Translations under genes and position numbers: made by a program
Shown here: positions 17,759 through 26,037 of the stretch, in pieces
Layout of the letters: each line of letters opens with the position of its first letter
How positions within the stretch are numbered: the stretch's first letter is position 1
Source: Sphingobacteriaceae bacterium DW12
GTDB taxonomy: Bacteria > Bacteroidota > Bacteroidia > Sphingobacteriales > Sphingobacteriaceae
NCBI GenBank assembly: GCA_000783305.1
Contig: JROE01000017.1
Coordinates: forward strand, 1-64,000
DNA length: 64,000 nt
Reading direction: 5' to 3'
Notes under the pieces: model-generated
The model's database searches: none
What the model saw: the letters and a program-made list of their open reading frames with translations, nothing else
What the model was told of the DNA's origin: nothing

Positions 17759-18439
17759 TCAATTCGATTCATGTAATTCGTTGTCAAGCACTTTATTTTC
17801 TATCAAGCGGGTTCTGTAGCGGAGCGTTGTAATCCATACTCCGATCAAAATCCAACCAATAGCAGCAGCGTACAAGACGAATCTAAGTTGATTGTTCATA
17901 TCGATATCGCTAAACGTCGAATTTCCACCATTTCCAGGGTGGAGCGAATCGGTAAGTCGAGGTAGAATGTACAATAGGACAATCATCACTGGGAAGGCAA
18001 ATATGTTGTAAATCGCTGATATCTTAGCGCGTTTTTGCTCCTCATCCAAGGCATTTCTCAATACAAGATAAGCTAAGTACATCAGTGTTGCAATTGCTGA
18101 GCTATTCAATTTAGGGTCCTTCGGCCAAGGATCTCCCCACGTATAGGTTGCCCACAACATTCCAGTCGCCAACCCCATGAAACAAAAAACAATCCCAGTA
18201 TTTACCGCCTCTACAGCTATGATATCAAACTTCATGTTCCCAGAACTTAAATATTTAATACTGTATATGACCGATACTAGATACAATGTGACCATTACAA
18301 ACCACATTGGGAGGTGAAAGTATAGATTTCGAATGGTTTCGTGAAGAATCGGAAGAGTAGGGACCGGACCGATAAACCCTGCTACGATAGATGCTGAAAC
18401 TAAGACTACGGCAAGGATTTTCCACCAATTTTTTCTCAT
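17759..18439 (-). CDS. ccmC: Cytochrome c biogenesis heme transport protein CcmC
   Basis: Six-helix inner-membrane protein of 226 aa that presents heme at the periplasmic face for c-type cytochrome maturation. The tryptophan-rich loop reads WATYTWGDPWPKDPKLNSS (about 95-113), a variant of the WGxxWxWDxRLT motif, and HLPMWF supplies one of the conserved histidines. It follows ccmB by 24 bp and shares its message. Confidence 0.9.
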   Translation of the reverse strand: MRKNWWKILAVVLVSASIVAGFIGPVPTLPILHETIRNLYFHLPMWFVMVTLYLVSVIYSIKYLSSGNMKFDIIAVEAVNTGIVFCFMGLATGMLWATYTWGDPWPKDPKLNSSAIATLMYLAYLVLRNALDEEQKRAKISAIYNIFAFPVMIVLLYILPRLTDSLHPGNGGNSTFSDIDMNNQLRFVLYAAAIGWILIGVWITTLRYRTRLIENKVLDNELHESN

Positions 18440-18463
18440 TTCAATTGAATATTTAATGCTGTT

Positions 18464-19123
18464 TTAATCTCTCCAAAGGTAAGGAAATAACAACAAAGAA
18501 ATCGTAACAGTTATAACATTAATCGCAAGCAACACGACGATGTCATCCATACTCACACTTCGATCCAGCCCATCCATTGCATTTTTAGACAAGCGGATGA
18601 GTACCAGTAGTAGCGGGATAATTACTGGAAAGCTCAAGATAGCCATTAATGTACTATTGTTCCCTGCTTTTGAACTTATCCCCGATACCATCGTAAATAC
18701 CGAGGCAAAACTAATACTTCCGAGTAGTACCGCTATGAAATACAAAAGAGGGTCTCCAAGTGGGTTGCGAAATATTACGGAGTAGACTAAGAAAGCTATA
18801 CCGGATAATAAGACCATTACCAGTATATTATAAATAATTTTAGATAGAATGATTGCTTTAGCCCCTACGATTGAATAATAGTAGAGTTGGCGATTGGTGC
18901 TTTCTTGGACAAAGCTTCTGCTGATAGCATTGATAGATGCGAACAACATTATTATCCAAAATAATGCGTTCCAAACAATAGGATCTACGGCTGTGAATGC
19001 TTGATAGCAAACAAAAACCGTAGATACTACGTAGAGTAAAATTCCATTGATTGCATATTTTGAACGCCACTCCAAGAGGACGTCCTTATATACTAAAGTC
19101 TTTACTTGTTGATATAGATTCAT
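18464..19123 (-). CDS. ccmB: Heme exporter permease CcmB
   Basis: Six-helix permease of the cytochrome c maturation ABC complex, 219 aa. The N-terminus VYKDVLLEWRSKYAINGILLY carries the conserved short cytosolic segment E-W-R-S/T-K, and the last helices match CcmB. The ATPase partner gene ccmA is absent from this window; the upstream gene is YtxH. First gene of ccmB-ccmC-ccmD. Confidence 0.9.
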   Translation of the reverse strand: MNLYQQVKTLVYKDVLLEWRSKYAINGILLYVVSTVFVCYQAFTAVDPIVWNALFWIIMLFASINAISRSFVQESTNRQLYYYSIVGAKAIILSKIIYNILVMVLLSGIAFLVYSVIFRNPLGDPLLYFIAVLLGSISFASVFTMVSGISSKAGNNSTLMAILSFPVIIPLLLVLIRLSKNAMDGLDRSVSMDDIVVLLAINVITVTISLLLFPYLWRD

Positions 19124-19187
19124 TCGCTACGAAGATACAAAAATCAAATTTGGATATAGCGAAAGTGAATACAACAGTCGGGGCGGT

Positions 19188-19529
19188 TTACGCGTTTTCG
19201 ATATCCGATTTCGCTTTTGAAGCTCCTTCGTCTACCTTGTTAGCCATGTTGTGTGCTGCGTTACTTGCTTTATCCGCAAGGTCCTTGCCAAATTCCTTCG
19301 CTTTCCCTTTCATCTCCATGATTTCATCTTTAGCAGATTGAGCAAATTTTGCAGCACGCTTAGCCTCTTTTTTAGACATCTCTTTAAGAGATTTTGTTAA
19401 ACTTTTAACGCCATCATTAGCACGATCCAATTGTTTCTTACCATCTTCCGTTGCCAACAAATAATATGCGGCCGCTCCTGCTGCCAATCCTAGTAAAGCA
19501 AATGCTACAATACCGTTTTTATTTTTCAT
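19188..19529 (-). CDS. YtxH domain-containing protein
   Basis: A 113-aa protein with one N-terminal membrane helix (about 6-25, GIVAFALLGLAAGAAAYYLL) followed by a long Lys/Ala/Glu-rich amphipathic helix, the usual YtxH form. Members are often stress-linked, but the function is unknown. I place the start at the ATG at 19529 (MKNKNGIVAF) because AGAGGA stands 5-6 nt upstream; the longer open frame (12 codons) lacks this. It lies 64 bp upstream of ccmB. Confidence 0.85.
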   Translation of the reverse strand: MKNKNGIVAFALLGLAAGAAAYYLLATEDGKKQLDRANDGVKSLTKSLKEMSKKEAKRAAKFAQSAKDEIMEMKGKAKEFGKDLADKASNAAHNMANKVDEGASKAKSDIENA

Positions 19530-19628
19530 GATTTCCTCTTTTAATGATTTCAATACTATTGTCAATTCTATATTAGGATAACAATAGCTGCACCAAAAAG
19601 TTTCTTGCTTTCAAAAATTAACATTTTT

Positions 19629-21464
19629 TTACAGTTCCTCTTTTTGAGAAGATTGAAGCGAATATAGGTGATGGTACAAACCAGATCCCTTACTCATCAA
19701 TTCGATATGGTTGCCCATGTCTGACACCATGCCATCCTCAAGGACGATGATTTTATCGGCATCGATTACTGTTGACAATCTGTGTGCAATGATGATTGAT
19801 GTTCTGTTTTTCATCAGTTCCTCTAGTGCAAGTTGCACCAAGCGTTCGGATTCTGAATCCAACGAAGATGTAGCCTCGTCCAATATTAATATAGAAGGGT
19901 CTTTAAGAAGTGCTCTCGCTATAGCAATACGTTGGCGCTGGCCTCCAGAGAGCTTAACCCCTCTTTCACCGACCAAGGTATCATATCCCTCTGGAAAGTC
20001 CATAATAAAATTATGCGCATTGGCGCGCTGTGCAGCTTTGATGATATCTTCAGCATCAGCTCCAAGTCTACCGTAACCAATGTTCTCACGGATTGTACCT
20101 CCAAAAAGCAAAACATCCTGTGGTACAATCGCTACTTGATTTCGAATATCTGTTAGTAGGTAGTCCTTTGCTGGAACTCCGTCATATAATATCTGACCAT
20201 TATTTGGTTTGTAGAACTGAAGGATTAAAGAAGCTATGGTCGATTTTCCACCGCCACTAGGACCCACAATCGCTATTTTTTGTCCTGAGTTTACATCAAA
20301 GGAAATATTTTTAAGAATTTGGTTTTCCTTCCTTCCAGGATAGGTGAATTCTATATTTTTAAATGTTAGGTGACCTTCAATCTGCCTTTTAATCGTTTTG
20401 TTATCCTCACTTAACTCAATGTCCTCCGGTTTTTCATTTAAGATTTCAAGAACCCGCTCACTGGCCCCAAGCGAGCGCTGAATGTTGGCGTATAGTTCCG
20501 GAAAGCTTCCCATTGAACCAGCAACGAACATGGAATAGAGGATATAGGTTGTCAGGTCTCCAACGGTAATCTCCCCTGCAGCAACCAAAGATGCCCCATA
20601 CCAGATTACAGCAATCACCGCTCCGAATATGCAGAATATAATAAAAGAGGCAAAAATACCTCTATATGTGGCCCCTTTTACAGCAAGTGCTACGACAGCA
20701 TCCAATTTGCCAGAGTACCTGCGTGTTTCATGATATTCGTTGACAAAAGCCTTTACATTATGGATTCCTAAGAGCGTTTCCTGTACAATGCTGTTCGAAT
20801 CGGCCAATTGATCTTGTGCCTGACGAGAGAAATTTCGAATAAATCGCCCAAATATCAATGCCGTCACGACCAAGATAGGAAGGATACATAGGTTCATCAA
20901 GGCGAGTTTCGGTGATACAGCTATTAACAAGATGACGCTAAAAGCCAAGCTGATTAGCTGTCGAAGAGTCTCCGCCAAAGTAGTGGTAATCGTATCCTGA
21001 ATTTGAGCTAAGTCAGACGATAGGCGGCTATTGAGCTCACCTACTCTCCGGTTTGCGAAAAATTCAATTGGAAGCGTAATCAATTTGTTGTAGGAGTCTC
21101 TCCTGATGTTGGCCAATGCCTTTTCCGCAATTTCTACGAATAATCGAATTCGAAAAAAGGAGATAAAAGATTGAATGAAGAGAATACAAAAACTAATGCT
21201 CCCGATGGCTGTGATGCTATTGGGCAACCATTTATAAGTAGGCTTTCCTTGTGCTGCGTCAATCATCTCTCCTAGTAGGGCCGGGAAAGTCAACATGGTC
21301 AGACTGGACACAATTAAAAAAAACATCCCAAAGCCGAATTTGACCCGGTATGGTTTAATATATGAAAAGATTTTGCTTGCCTTTTGAAGTAACTCTTTAT
21401 TTAATTTGGGCTTGGGTAAATCTTCAGATTGCGTATTTCCGCTGTTCAATCTTGCTCTCGCCAT
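19629..21464 (-). CDS. ABC exporter with fused permease and ATPase (MsbA-like)
   Basis: Homodimeric type IV ABC exporter of 611 aa. The six-helix membrane domain covers about 40-335 and the ATPase domain 365-600. Walker A is GPSGGGKST (401-409), the signature is LSGGQ (505-509), Walker B is ILILDE (525-530), and the H-loop is in IIAHRLSTV. The length and topology fit MsbA-type lipid flippases, a role that would be consistent with lpxH and lptC elsewhere in the window, but drug or peptide export cannot be excluded. A -7 box stands about 30 nt upstream. Confidence 0.88.
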   Translation of the reverse strand: MARARLNSGNTQSEDLPKPKLNKELLQKASKIFSYIKPYRVKFGFGMFFLIVSSLTMLTFPALLGEMIDAAQGKPTYKWLPNSITAIGSISFCILFIQSFISFFRIRLFVEIAEKALANIRRDSYNKLITLPIEFFANRRVGELNSRLSSDLAQIQDTITTTLAETLRQLISLAFSVILLIAVSPKLALMNLCILPILVVTALIFGRFIRNFSRQAQDQLADSNSIVQETLLGIHNVKAFVNEYHETRRYSGKLDAVVALAVKGATYRGIFASFIIFCIFGAVIAVIWYGASLVAAGEITVGDLTTYILYSMFVAGSMGSFPELYANIQRSLGASERVLEILNEKPEDIELSEDNKTIKRQIEGHLTFKNIEFTYPGRKENQILKNISFDVNSGQKIAIVGPSGGGKSTIASLILQFYKPNNGQILYDGVPAKDYLLTDIRNQVAIVPQDVLLFGGTIRENIGYGRLGADAEDIIKAAQRANAHNFIMDFPEGYDTLVGERGVKLSGGQRQRIAIARALLKDPSILILDEATSSLDSESERLVQLALEELMKNRTSIIIAHRLSTVIDADKIIVLEDGMVSDMGNHIELMSKGSGLYHHLYSLQSSQKEEL

Positions 21465-21495
21465 TTTCTATTGACTATAAAAAAAATCTATATTG

Positions 21496-21503
21496 CAAAA
21501 CTA
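21496..21503 (-). promoter_or_regulatory. -7 box before the ABC exporter
   Basis: The minus strand reads TAGTTTTG (TAnnTTTG), predicting a start about 25 nt before the ATG. The -33 region has no clear TTTG. Confidence 0.4.
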
Positions 21504-21536
21504 GGTATATTATTATGTGGCCTTATCACACTTACG

Positions 21537-22094
21537 TCAATTTTTGACACTCCTCTGTTTGTAGAACTTATAAGTGAAGAAGCCAAGTACAATAATACCT
21601 GAAAACGTTAAGTAAAGTAATAGGTCATTGCCTTGGTCCTTTCCTTCCAATGCGCTCAGCTGCTCTTTCAGTTCTTCGTTCTCATTCTGTAGTTTATTGA
21701 TTGTCGTCATGTAGGCCGTAATCTGTCCATCATATTCTGTAGCCAACTTTTGGAACTTTTCACGTTCAAAATCCTTGAAGTCTAGCAGCTTTTTTGTTTC
21801 AATGAAGACATTGTTGTCCGTTATGACTATTTGTTTTAGGATATCGATTGACCTTTGCATATCCCCTTTTGACTTGAAAAGTCCGAATACCCCTGTTTTC
21901 TTTTGCAGGCTCACGTCGTATTCTCCAAATTTGGTGCTTCTCGCATGCAGCAGGTCATTGACGCGTTTGCGCTGAGATTCGTATGAAGTACTATCGTCGG
22001 TGTTTTGTTGTGCATACAGGGTGTTTGTATACAATAGGGCGATAAAAAAGTGTAGTGCAAGAGCGATGATTTTCATATGCTTTCTGTTTTTCAT
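21537..22094 (-). CDS. Exported protein with coiled coil and C-terminal membrane helix
   Basis: I do not recognise this family. The protein has about 185 aa. It has an N-terminal signal peptide (ending LYAQQ), a periplasmic charged helical region containing a coiled coil (about 110-145, ITAYMTTINKLQNENEELKE), and a C-terminal helix (LLLYLTFSGIIVLGFFTYKF) before a basic tail (YKQRSVKN). This predicts a single-pass protein with a large periplasmic domain. The start is the ATG at 22094 or 22076; the frame's first codon is a TTG. It lies 33 bp after the DUF62 gene and is probably co-transcribed with it. Confidence 0.7.
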   Translation of the reverse strand: MKNRKHMKIIALALHFFIALLYTNTLYAQQNTDDSTSYESQRKRVNDLLHARSTKFGEYDVSLQKKTGVFGLFKSKGDMQRSIDILKQIVITDNNVFIETKKLLDFKDFEREKFQKLATEYDGQITAYMTTINKLQNENEELKEQLSALEGKDQGNDLLLYLTFSGIIVLGFFTYKFYKQRSVKN

Positions 22095-22127
22095 TAACGA
22101 CCCAAACAATCCGATGAAGGTTTAATA

Positions 22128-22916
22128 TTATTGTGCTTCGTGAAATTCTACCCTAATAGTCTCGTCCTGATACAAGCCTAATAGTTGACTCGCATTTCCT
22201 TTATTGATTGCAATCTCCAAGAAGTTACTGATTCCAAATAGACAAAGTTTTTCCCCTTCGGATACTTCGTTGTAGTGCCAGCTCATCTTGTCAATGGTCT
22301 CGTTTCTTTTAAAATACAATGTAAAACCCCTTCCAGCTTGTATCCTATTAAAAAGATCCTTGCTGATATTGCTGATGACATTGCCAAACGAATCGATATA
22401 AGACACGTGTCCCTTTATTGAATTCTGGTCAAAGATTGGCTGGAATGTGGCTTTTTCCACAGGGTCATCTATTGGTATACCAATATCCGTCATCTTTCCA
22501 CCCTTGGCAATGTGGCAAGTGGCTTTGGTGAGAATATCAGCTAGTGGGAAATGCAAATATCTAAGATCTTGCATGATGTCAAGTTCCACCACTTCTTCTG
22601 CTTTATCTTCCCCTAAAAGTATACTGAAAATGCCATTGTCGGCGCCAACGAAGAAGTGCCCGTTGTATTTCATCGCGATATATCTCGATCCCTCATGGAA
22701 TACTGTGTCAACCCCAATTAGGTGTACTGTCTTCTTAGGGAAATAGTGGTAAGCATTTTTGAGCACGAAGGCTGCATGTTGTACATTGAACGAAGGAATC
22801 TCATGGGTGATATCTACGATACGTACATCCGGAAGCTGAGAGATTATACTCCCCTTCAGTGCTGCTTGGTAAAAGTCTTGATATCCTAAGTCCGTCGTTA
22901 ATGTAATAACTCCCAT
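22128..22916 (-). CDS. DUF62 SAM hydrolase (SAM hydroxide adenosyltransferase)
   Basis: Member of the chlorinase/fluorinase-like family, which in most bacteria hydrolyses S-adenosylmethionine to adenosine and methionine. The 262-aa protein has the N-terminal motif ITLTTDLGYQDFYQAALKG, IVDITHEIPSFNVQHAAF and the core GADNGIFS, which match the family. The C-terminal barrel begins near 170. True halogenases need a specific halide pocket and are rare, so the hydrolase call is safer. Promoter candidate: TACTTTTG at 23023-23030 on the minus strand. Confidence 0.88.
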   Translation of the reverse strand: MGVITLTTDLGYQDFYQAALKGSIISQLPDVRIVDITHEIPSFNVQHAAFVLKNAYHYFPKKTVHLIGVDTVFHEGSRYIAMKYNGHFFVGADNGIFSILLGEDKAEEVVELDIMQDLRYLHFPLADILTKATCHIAKGGKMTDIGIPIDDPVEKATFQPIFDQNSIKGHVSYIDSFGNVISNISKDLFNRIQAGRGFTLYFKRNETIDKMSWHYNEVSEGEKLCLFGISNFLEIAINKGNASQLLGLYQDETIRVEFHEAQ

Positions 22917-23350
22917 ATAACCGCAAAACGTATTTTTTCTTTAATTTTTGTTGATCTTGGCGGCCTTCCCCAAAATAGCTCGCGACAATTGTTGAATCGA
23001 AACACTTTTTCGATAAGGACTACAAAAGTAACAGTAATTTACTGGATTCATAGTTTACAATCAATTAATCTTTATCTTTTTTTAATCGGAAGTTGATATC
23101 CTTATTTTCTTAAAATAGCTTCACGTTTTTTTGCTAAATACGAATTCTTCATGTACTTTTTACTTTAATCAAGTGGCGGTACATCCTTTAAGTTTTTTTG
23201 GTTTAATACTGTGCAAAGTACTAAATTTATGTCAAATATTTTGAAAAATAGTACGCGTTATCCCGCTAAAAATTTACTACATTTAGAGCGAAATAGGGAT
23301 GTGTTATTTAGTCCCATATTTTGCCCTCATCACTTTTAAAGGATAATAAT
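22917..23350. other. Divergent intergenic region, DUF62 / phoH
   Basis: A 434-bp AT-rich region with no gene that I can support. It holds a minus-strand -7 box TACTTTTG (23023-23030, about 100 nt before the DUF62 ATG, no -33 seen) and a plus-strand candidate promoter at 23197-23229 for phoH. No terminator or stable long dyad was seen. Confidence 0.5.
23197..23229 (+). promoter_or_regulatory. Possible phoH promoter
   Basis: TTTG (23197-23200), a 21-nt spacer and TAAATTTA (23222-23229) approximate the consensus, with one mismatch in the -7 box and a spacer one base longer than usual. The predicted leader is about 115 nt. Confidence 0.3.
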
Positions 23351-24331
23351 TTGAACGAACTACTCATCACATTAGAAGACGTTAATTTGGTCGCTCTTTG
23401 GGGAGCCCAAAACGAGAATTTTGAGTTCATCAAAAAGCAATTTCCAAAAATACGAATGGTCGCTAGAGGCAATGAGCTAAAAGTACTAGGTGAATCGCAT
23501 GAGCAAAAGCTTTTTGAATCTGGTTTTCGGGAAATTCTTTCACATATCGACAAGTTTCACAATCTCTCCATTTTGGATTTAGAAGAAATCTTGGGGGCAA
23601 CCAAGCCTACGAGCGAAAAGAAAAATGTACATCCAGATAAAAAGGATACCCCTGTAGGCATTCCTGCCTTTAGTGGCGAACCAATTGTTTATGGACCTAA
23701 TGGCATTATTGTTCGAGCAAGGACACCCAATCAGCGCCGGATGGTGGACAGTATATCCAAGAACGACATCCTATTTGCTATTGGACCCGCAGGTACAGGG
23801 AAGACTTACACAGCTGTCGCATTAGCGGTTAGAGCATTGCGTAATAAGGAGATTAAACGCATCATCTTGACTCGACCCGCAGTCGAAGCTGGCGAAAATT
23901 TGGGCTTCCTTCCTGGTGACCTTAAGGAAAAAGTGGACCCTTATCTACGACCTTTGTACGATGCGCTTGATGATATGATTCCTGTCGAGAAATTAAAAGG
24001 ATATCTAGAGAATCGGACTATAGAAGTTGCCCCATTGGCCTTTATGCGCGGTCGGACCCTTGATAATTGCTTTGTCATATTAGATGAGGCACAGAATGCT
24101 ACGGACATGCAACTCAAGATGTTTTTAACTCGAATGGGGCCTACCGCCAAATTCATAGTCACTGGCGATATGACCCAAATAGATCTTCCTAAGAAAAACC
24201 AATCTGGACTTGCCACAGCCGTCAAGCTTCTAGAAGGCATCGAAGGGATTGATATGATCTACCTGAGTGGAGGAGATGTCGTGCGACACAAGCTAGTAAA
24301 ACGCATCCTCGAAGCTTACGGGGACATTTGA
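23351..24331 (+). CDS. PhoH-like ATPase
   Basis: Cytoplasmic P-loop ATPase of the PhoH/YbeZ family (about 326 aa), linked to RNA metabolism in other bacteria. A KH-like N-terminal region (1-85) precedes the PhoH domain. Walker A is GPAGTGKT (about 145-152) and Walker B is FVILDEAQN (about 241-249). I choose the TTG at 23351 as start (LNELLITLEDVN): AAAGGA lies 7 nt before it, there is no in-frame ATG nearby, and the frame is closed by a TAG at 23309. An earlier TTG at 23321 adds 10 residues without a ribosome binding site. A terminator follows, so the gene is monocistronic. Confidence 0.92.
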   Translation: MNELLITLEDVNLVALWGAQNENFEFIKKQFPKIRMVARGNELKVLGESHEQKLFESGFREILSHIDKFHNLSILDLEEILGATKPTSEKKNVHPDKKDTPVGIPAFSGEPIVYGPNGIIVRARTPNQRRMVDSISKNDILFAIGPAGTGKTYTAVALAVRALRNKEIKRIILTRPAVEAGENLGFLPGDLKEKVDPYLRPLYDALDDMIPVEKLKGYLENRTIEVAPLAFMRGRTLDNCFVILDEAQNATDMQLKMFLTRMGPTAKFIVTGDMTQIDLPKKNQSGLATAVKLLEGIEGIDMIYLSGGDVVRHKLVKRILEAYGDI

Positions 24332-24343
24332 TAACGTAATATG

Positions 24344-24374
24344 ACTCGACCTGCAAAGTGTCGAGTTTTTTTTT
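24344..24374 (+). terminator. phoH terminator
   Basis: ACTCGAC (24344-24350) pairs with GTCGAGT (24360-24366) around a 9-nt loop and runs directly into nine T residues. It starts 13 bp after the phoH stop. Confidence 0.92.
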
Positions 24375-24459
24375 CTAAAAGCATGTTTGTTTTATACAGA
24401 CAACAGCAAGCCTTAAAATATTTTCATCCTTGATTGATGAAGATACTACAATAAGGTTT

Positions 24460-24467
24460 TATTTTTG
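24460..24467 (+). promoter_or_regulatory. -7 box before purC
   Basis: TATTTTTG matches TAnnTTTG, predicting a start about 33 nt before the purC ATG. No well-spaced -33 TTTG is visible. Confidence 0.42.
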
Positions 24468-24504
24468 TACCACATTGCCAACAGTATTTTGAATTTATTT
24501 GACC

Positions 24505-25455
24505 ATGAATACAATAAGAGAGACCAACTTTAATTTTGAAAATCAAACAGCCTTTTATCGAGGTAAGGTGAGAGACGTTTACACAATTGCCAATCACTAT
24601 CTTGCCATGGTGGCCACCGATCGGATTTCAGCATTCGATGTTGTATTGCCCCGCGCTATCCCTTATAAAGGACAAGTGTTGAATCAGATTGCCTCCAAGT
24701 TTCTGAAAGCCACTGAAGATATCTTGCCCAATTGGGTGGTTTCTGTCCCTGATCCTAGTGTAACCATTGGACATATGTGCGAGCCATTTAAAGTTGAAAT
24801 GGTCATTAGAGGGTATCTTTCCGGTCACGCTTGGCGAGAATATAGTGCAGGTCGCAAAGAAGTTTGTGGCGAGCAGATTCCAGATGGTCTTCATGAGAAT
24901 GACAAGCTTCCTACTCCCATCATCACACCAAGCACCAAAGCTGCCGTCGGGCATGATGAAGATATCTCTCGTGCCGAAATTCTAAGTAGAGGCATTGTGA
25001 GTGAAGAAGACTATGTTCAGTTGGAAAAGTATACCCATGCCCTTTATCAAAGGGGAGTAGAGATCGCGAAAGAAAGAGGGCTGATTCTAGTGGATACAAA
25101 ATATGAGTTCGGTAAAAAAGATGGCATTATATACCTTATTGACGAGATTCATACGCCGGATTCTTCCCGTTATTTTTATGCAGATGGATATGACGAACGC
25201 CAACTTCAACAGGAGCCTCAAAAGCAATTATCCAAAGAATTTGTTCGCAAATGGTTGATTGAAAATGGGTTTCAAGGTAAGGATGGGCAGCAAGTACCTG
25301 AGATGACAGACGATATTGTAAGCTCCATATCCGAACGTTATATCGAGCTCTTTGAGCACATTACGGGCGAGAAGTTTGAGTACCCCAGTCCAAGTGACGT
25401 TTTGGTAAGAGTCGAAGAAAATGTCTCTAAAGCACTAAAGACATTGAGATATTAG
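24505..25455 (+). CDS. purC: Phosphoribosylaminoimidazole-succinocarboxamide synthase
   Basis: SAICAR synthetase, the step of purine synthesis that joins aspartate to CAIR using ATP. The 316-aa size is that of the longer Bacteroidota/fungal-like PurC. Motifs include YRGKVRDVY (about 14-22), ATDRISAFDVVLP, VIRGYLSGHAWREY, and the C-terminal LVDTKYEFG. The start is the ATG at 24505 (MNTIRETNF); the frame also has a TTG two codons earlier. No other pur gene is nearby. Downstream lies a structured RNA region before the STAS gene. Confidence 0.95.
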   Translation: MNTIRETNFNFENQTAFYRGKVRDVYTIANHYLAMVATDRISAFDVVLPRAIPYKGQVLNQIASKFLKATEDILPNWVVSVPDPSVTIGHMCEPFKVEMVIRGYLSGHAWREYSAGRKEVCGEQIPDGLHENDKLPTPIITPSTKAAVGHDEDISRAEILSRGIVSEEDYVQLEKYTHALYQRGVEIAKERGLILVDTKYEFGKKDGIIYLIDEIHTPDSSRYFYADGYDERQLQQEPQKQLSKEFVRKWLIENGFQGKDGQQVPEMTDDIVSSISERYIELFEHITGEKFEYPSPSDVLVRVEENVSKALKTLRY

Positions 25456-25474
25456 TCTAGATTTAGTATATTTC
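25443..25474 (+). promoter_or_regulatory. Possible promoter of the structured RNA, inside the purC 3' end
   Basis: ATTG (25443-25446), a 20-nt spacer and TATATTTC (25467-25474) match the consensus with one mismatch in each box. It overlaps the last codons of purC and would start transcription near 25479. Confidence 0.35.
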
Positions 25475-25478
25475 CGCT

Positions 25479-25632
25479 ATAAATAGTCCTTCAGCAGAAG
25501 GAAGAGATAGATAAGGTTTCTTTTTTGCATATTTAGAGCAACTTTATCTGAGTTTTAAACAACAGTTATATTGTTGCGAGAGAGCAATGGTAACACGAGG
25601 CTAAAAATCCCAAGATGCTAAACGGGGTTTTT
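25479..25632 (+). ncRNA. Candidate structured RNA with terminal intrinsic terminator
   Basis: Four successive stems can be drawn. They are TCCTTC/GAAGGA (25487-25502); an 8-bp stem AGATAAGG (25509-25516) with CTTTATCT (25542-25549); a competing pair, CAACA with TGTTG (25560-25576) or TTGTTGC with GCAATGG (25571-25590); and a 9-bp terminator stem, AAAAATCCC with GGGGTTTTT (25603-25632). The terminator ends 24 bp before the STAS ATG. This could be a cis-acting leader of the STAS-rnz operon, a stand-alone small RNA, or a long 3' end of purC. It does not match any RNA family I know. The 5' end is set only by the weak promoter at 25443-25474. Confidence 0.5.
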
Positions 25633-25656
25633 ATATTTAAGGTAAACAATATACAT

Positions 25657-26034
25657 ATGAAATATACGATTGATAAGCATGATCGCTATGTTGTGATCGA
25701 GCCCCTGTCTGATGTGTTGAATGCGGAGCGGGCAGCAAAGTTGAAAGGTGAATTATTGTTGCGAAATACTGTTGGACAGCGCAATATTGTCCTCGATTTA
25801 TCCAACGTTAAGGAAGTCGACGAAGAAGGCGTGCGTATAGGTATTTTAGCCAATAGATTATGTAACTCCATTGGCGGGCTATTTATCTTGGCCAATGTAG
25901 ATTCAGCAGTATTGGACGTGCTCGAAATGTCCCATCTTCATCAACAATTACACATTGTCGATTCAATCAAACAAGCTGAGGATGTTATTTTTGCACACGA
26001 ACTGGAGATGGACTATAGAGGCGAAAAAGAATAA
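25657..26034 (+). CDS. STAS domain protein (anti-anti-sigma-like)
   Basis: A 125-aa single STAS domain, the fold of anti-sigma factor antagonists. The segment NIVLDLSNVKEVDEEGVRIGI (about 47-67) corresponds to the family's phosphorylation loop, but the usual D-S-S/T is replaced by D-E-E, so a regulated Ser or Thr is missing there; the acidic residues might act as a permanent mimic. No anti-sigma kinase gene is near. I place the start at the ATG at 25657 (MKYTIDKHDR); the open frame continues back into the terminator. The gene ends 3 bp before rnz. Confidence 0.85.
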   Translation: MKYTIDKHDRYVVIEPLSDVLNAERAAKLKGELLLRNTVGQRNIVLDLSNVKEVDEEGVRIGILANRLCNSIGGLFILANVDSAVLDVLEMSHLHQQLHIVDSIKQAEDVIFAHELEMDYRGEKE

Positions 26035-26037
26035 CAG

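Noticed and set aside
22128..22916. Fluorinase or chlorinase making organohalogens
   Set aside because: The family similarity fits DUF62 SAM hydrolases, which are far commoner, and there is no biosynthetic cluster around it.
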